A DNA stretch of 6,391 bases, from positions 1 to 6,391 of the forward strand of contig SDZP01000206.1 of NCBI GenBank assembly GCA_004144935.1, given 5' to 3'. This DNA comes from Caulobacteraceae bacterium (GTDB lineage Bacteria; Pseudomonadota; Alphaproteobacteria; Caulobacterales; Caulobacteraceae). The translations under genes were made by a program, and so were the position numbers. Positions 5,756-6,391 of this stretch are shown piece after piece. A model generated the notes under the pieces. That model was not told the DNA's origin. It worked only from the letters and a program-made list of their open reading frames with translations, and did not search any database. The first letter of the stretch is position 1, and each line of letters begins with the position of its first letter.

Positions 5756-6391
5756 ATGTTCAAGAGCCGTAAGGCCGGACTTTTGGCCGCCATCTGCACC
5801 GCCGGGATTATCGCCGGCACGGCCGCGCCGGCGTTCGCCGAGTCGCTGGCCGATGCGATCGCGCTGGCCTACCAGACCAACCCCACCCTGCGCGAGCAGC
5901 GGGCCAACCTGCGCGCCCTCGACGAGACCGTCGTCCAGGCCCGCTCCGGCTACCGTCCGGACATCAGCGCCAGCCTCAGCTACGGCATCAGCTATGACCG
6001 CTTCGGATCGCCGCAGGGCAACATCCTGACCGGCATCAATGACGACAGCCGCGGCTCCTCGACCAGCGCCGGCATCACCATCGACCAGCCGCTCTACACC
6101 GGCGGCCGCGTCCGCTCTCAGATCAACGCCGCCCAGGCCGACATCGAGACCGGCCGCCAGAACCTGCGCACGGTCGAATCGAACGTGCTGAGCCAGGTCA
6201 TCCAGTTCTACGTCGATGTCCGCCGCGACATCGAATCCCTGCGCATCGCCGACGAGAACGTCGCCGTTCTCCAACGGCAACTCGACGAGGCCCGCGCCCG
6301 CTTCGAGGTCGGTGAAATCACCCGCACCGACGTCGCCCAGGCCGAAGCCCGTCTGGCCGCCTCCAAAGCCCAGCAGTCCAACGCCCGCGCC
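5756..6391 (+). CDS. TolC-family outer-membrane efflux/secretion channel, N-terminal part
   Basis: The first 212 residues of a TolC-type protein are present and the frame is still open at the right edge; intact members are about 430-530 residues. These trimeric channels span the outer membrane and periplasm and serve type I secretion and RND efflux. Residues 1-28 form a Sec signal peptide: basic MFKSRK, a hydrophobic core, and an AFA|ES cleavage site after A28. Mature family motifs are SLADAIALAYQTNPTLREQRA, the beta-strand ending IDQPLYTGGR, a long helix with INAAQADIETGRQNLR, and FEVGEITRTDVAQAEARLA. GGGGA 8 bases before the ATG is a good ribosome binding site. The gene follows the PCMT-like gene by 162 bases and probably has its own promoter. 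The position matches Caulobacter rsaFa (S-layer secretion), but whether this one serves secretion or drug efflux cannot be told from the N-terminal half. Confidence 0.93.
   Translation, partial: MFKSRKAGLLAAICTAGIIAGTAAPAFAESLADAIALAYQTNPTLREQRANLRALDETVVQARSGYRPDISASLSYGISYDRFGSPQGNILTGINDDSRGSSTSAGITIDQPLYTGGRVRSQINAAQADIETGRQNLRTVESNVLSQVIQFYVDVRRDIESLRIADENVAVLQRQLDEARARFEVGEITRTDVAQAEARLAASKAQQSNARA

Noticed and set aside
5385..6280. Minus-strand frames opposite the PCMT-like and TolC-like genes
   Set aside because: They are antisense to clear family members and lack recognisable motifs or ribosome binding sites.
1..6391. CRISPR arrays, insertion sequences, phage or toxin-antitoxin genes
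   Set aside because: No regularly spaced repeats, transposase motifs, terminal inverted repeats with target duplications, or small toxin/antitoxin-like genes were seen on either strand.

Overview
The window reads as chromosomal DNA of a GC-rich alphaproteobacterium, most likely Caulobacteraceae (Caulobacter, Phenylobacterium or Brevundimonas type). The evidence is the very high GC at third codon positions, an N-acetylglucosamine PTS whose EIIBC protein lacks an EIIA domain, and the order tRNA-Cys / isoaspartyl-methyltransferase-like gene / tolC-like gene. From general knowledge, that last gene pair is common in alphaproteobacteria and in Caulobacter lies just before popZ and valS. The species cannot be named from sequence alone.

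Bases 1-3553 form one plus-strand block of three tightly packed genes. First comes the C-terminal part of a PTS Enzyme I, whose N-terminus is outside the window. It overlaps by ATGA with a NagE-like GlcNAc permease carrying two EIIB domains in tandem. Two bases later comes a DUF6445-like protein with an HxD...H...R pattern resembling Fe(II)/2-oxoglutarate oxygenases. Phosphate would pass from PEP to EI, HPr and an EIIA (expected on the EI polypeptide upstream), then to the EIIB cysteines and the incoming sugar.

Bases 3554-3836 look like a scar rather than a normal spacer. The right end encodes about 36 residues resembling the C-terminus of an AGE-family (YihS/mannose isomerase type) epimerase/isomerase, without a body or proper start. 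Its stop overlaps the start of the next gene by ATGA. The left end holds, on the minus strand, a short coding-like stretch with an apparent frameshift. One reading is that a deletion removed the 5' parts of two divergent genes. The intact PfkB-type sugar kinase at 3837-4757 would then be the survivor of an isomerase-fructokinase pair.

A minus-strand tRNA-Cys(GCA) with encoded CCA at 4794-4867 converges on the kinase and diverges from the next unit. Bases 4868-5020 hold candidate divergent promoters. At 5021-5593 is a protein-L-isoaspartate O-methyltransferase homologue whose SAM-binding glycine motif has been lost, so it is probably not an active methyltransferase. After a 162-base spacer with promoter-like and inverted-repeat sequence, a TolC-family outer-membrane channel begins at 5756 with a clear signal peptide and runs off the right edge.
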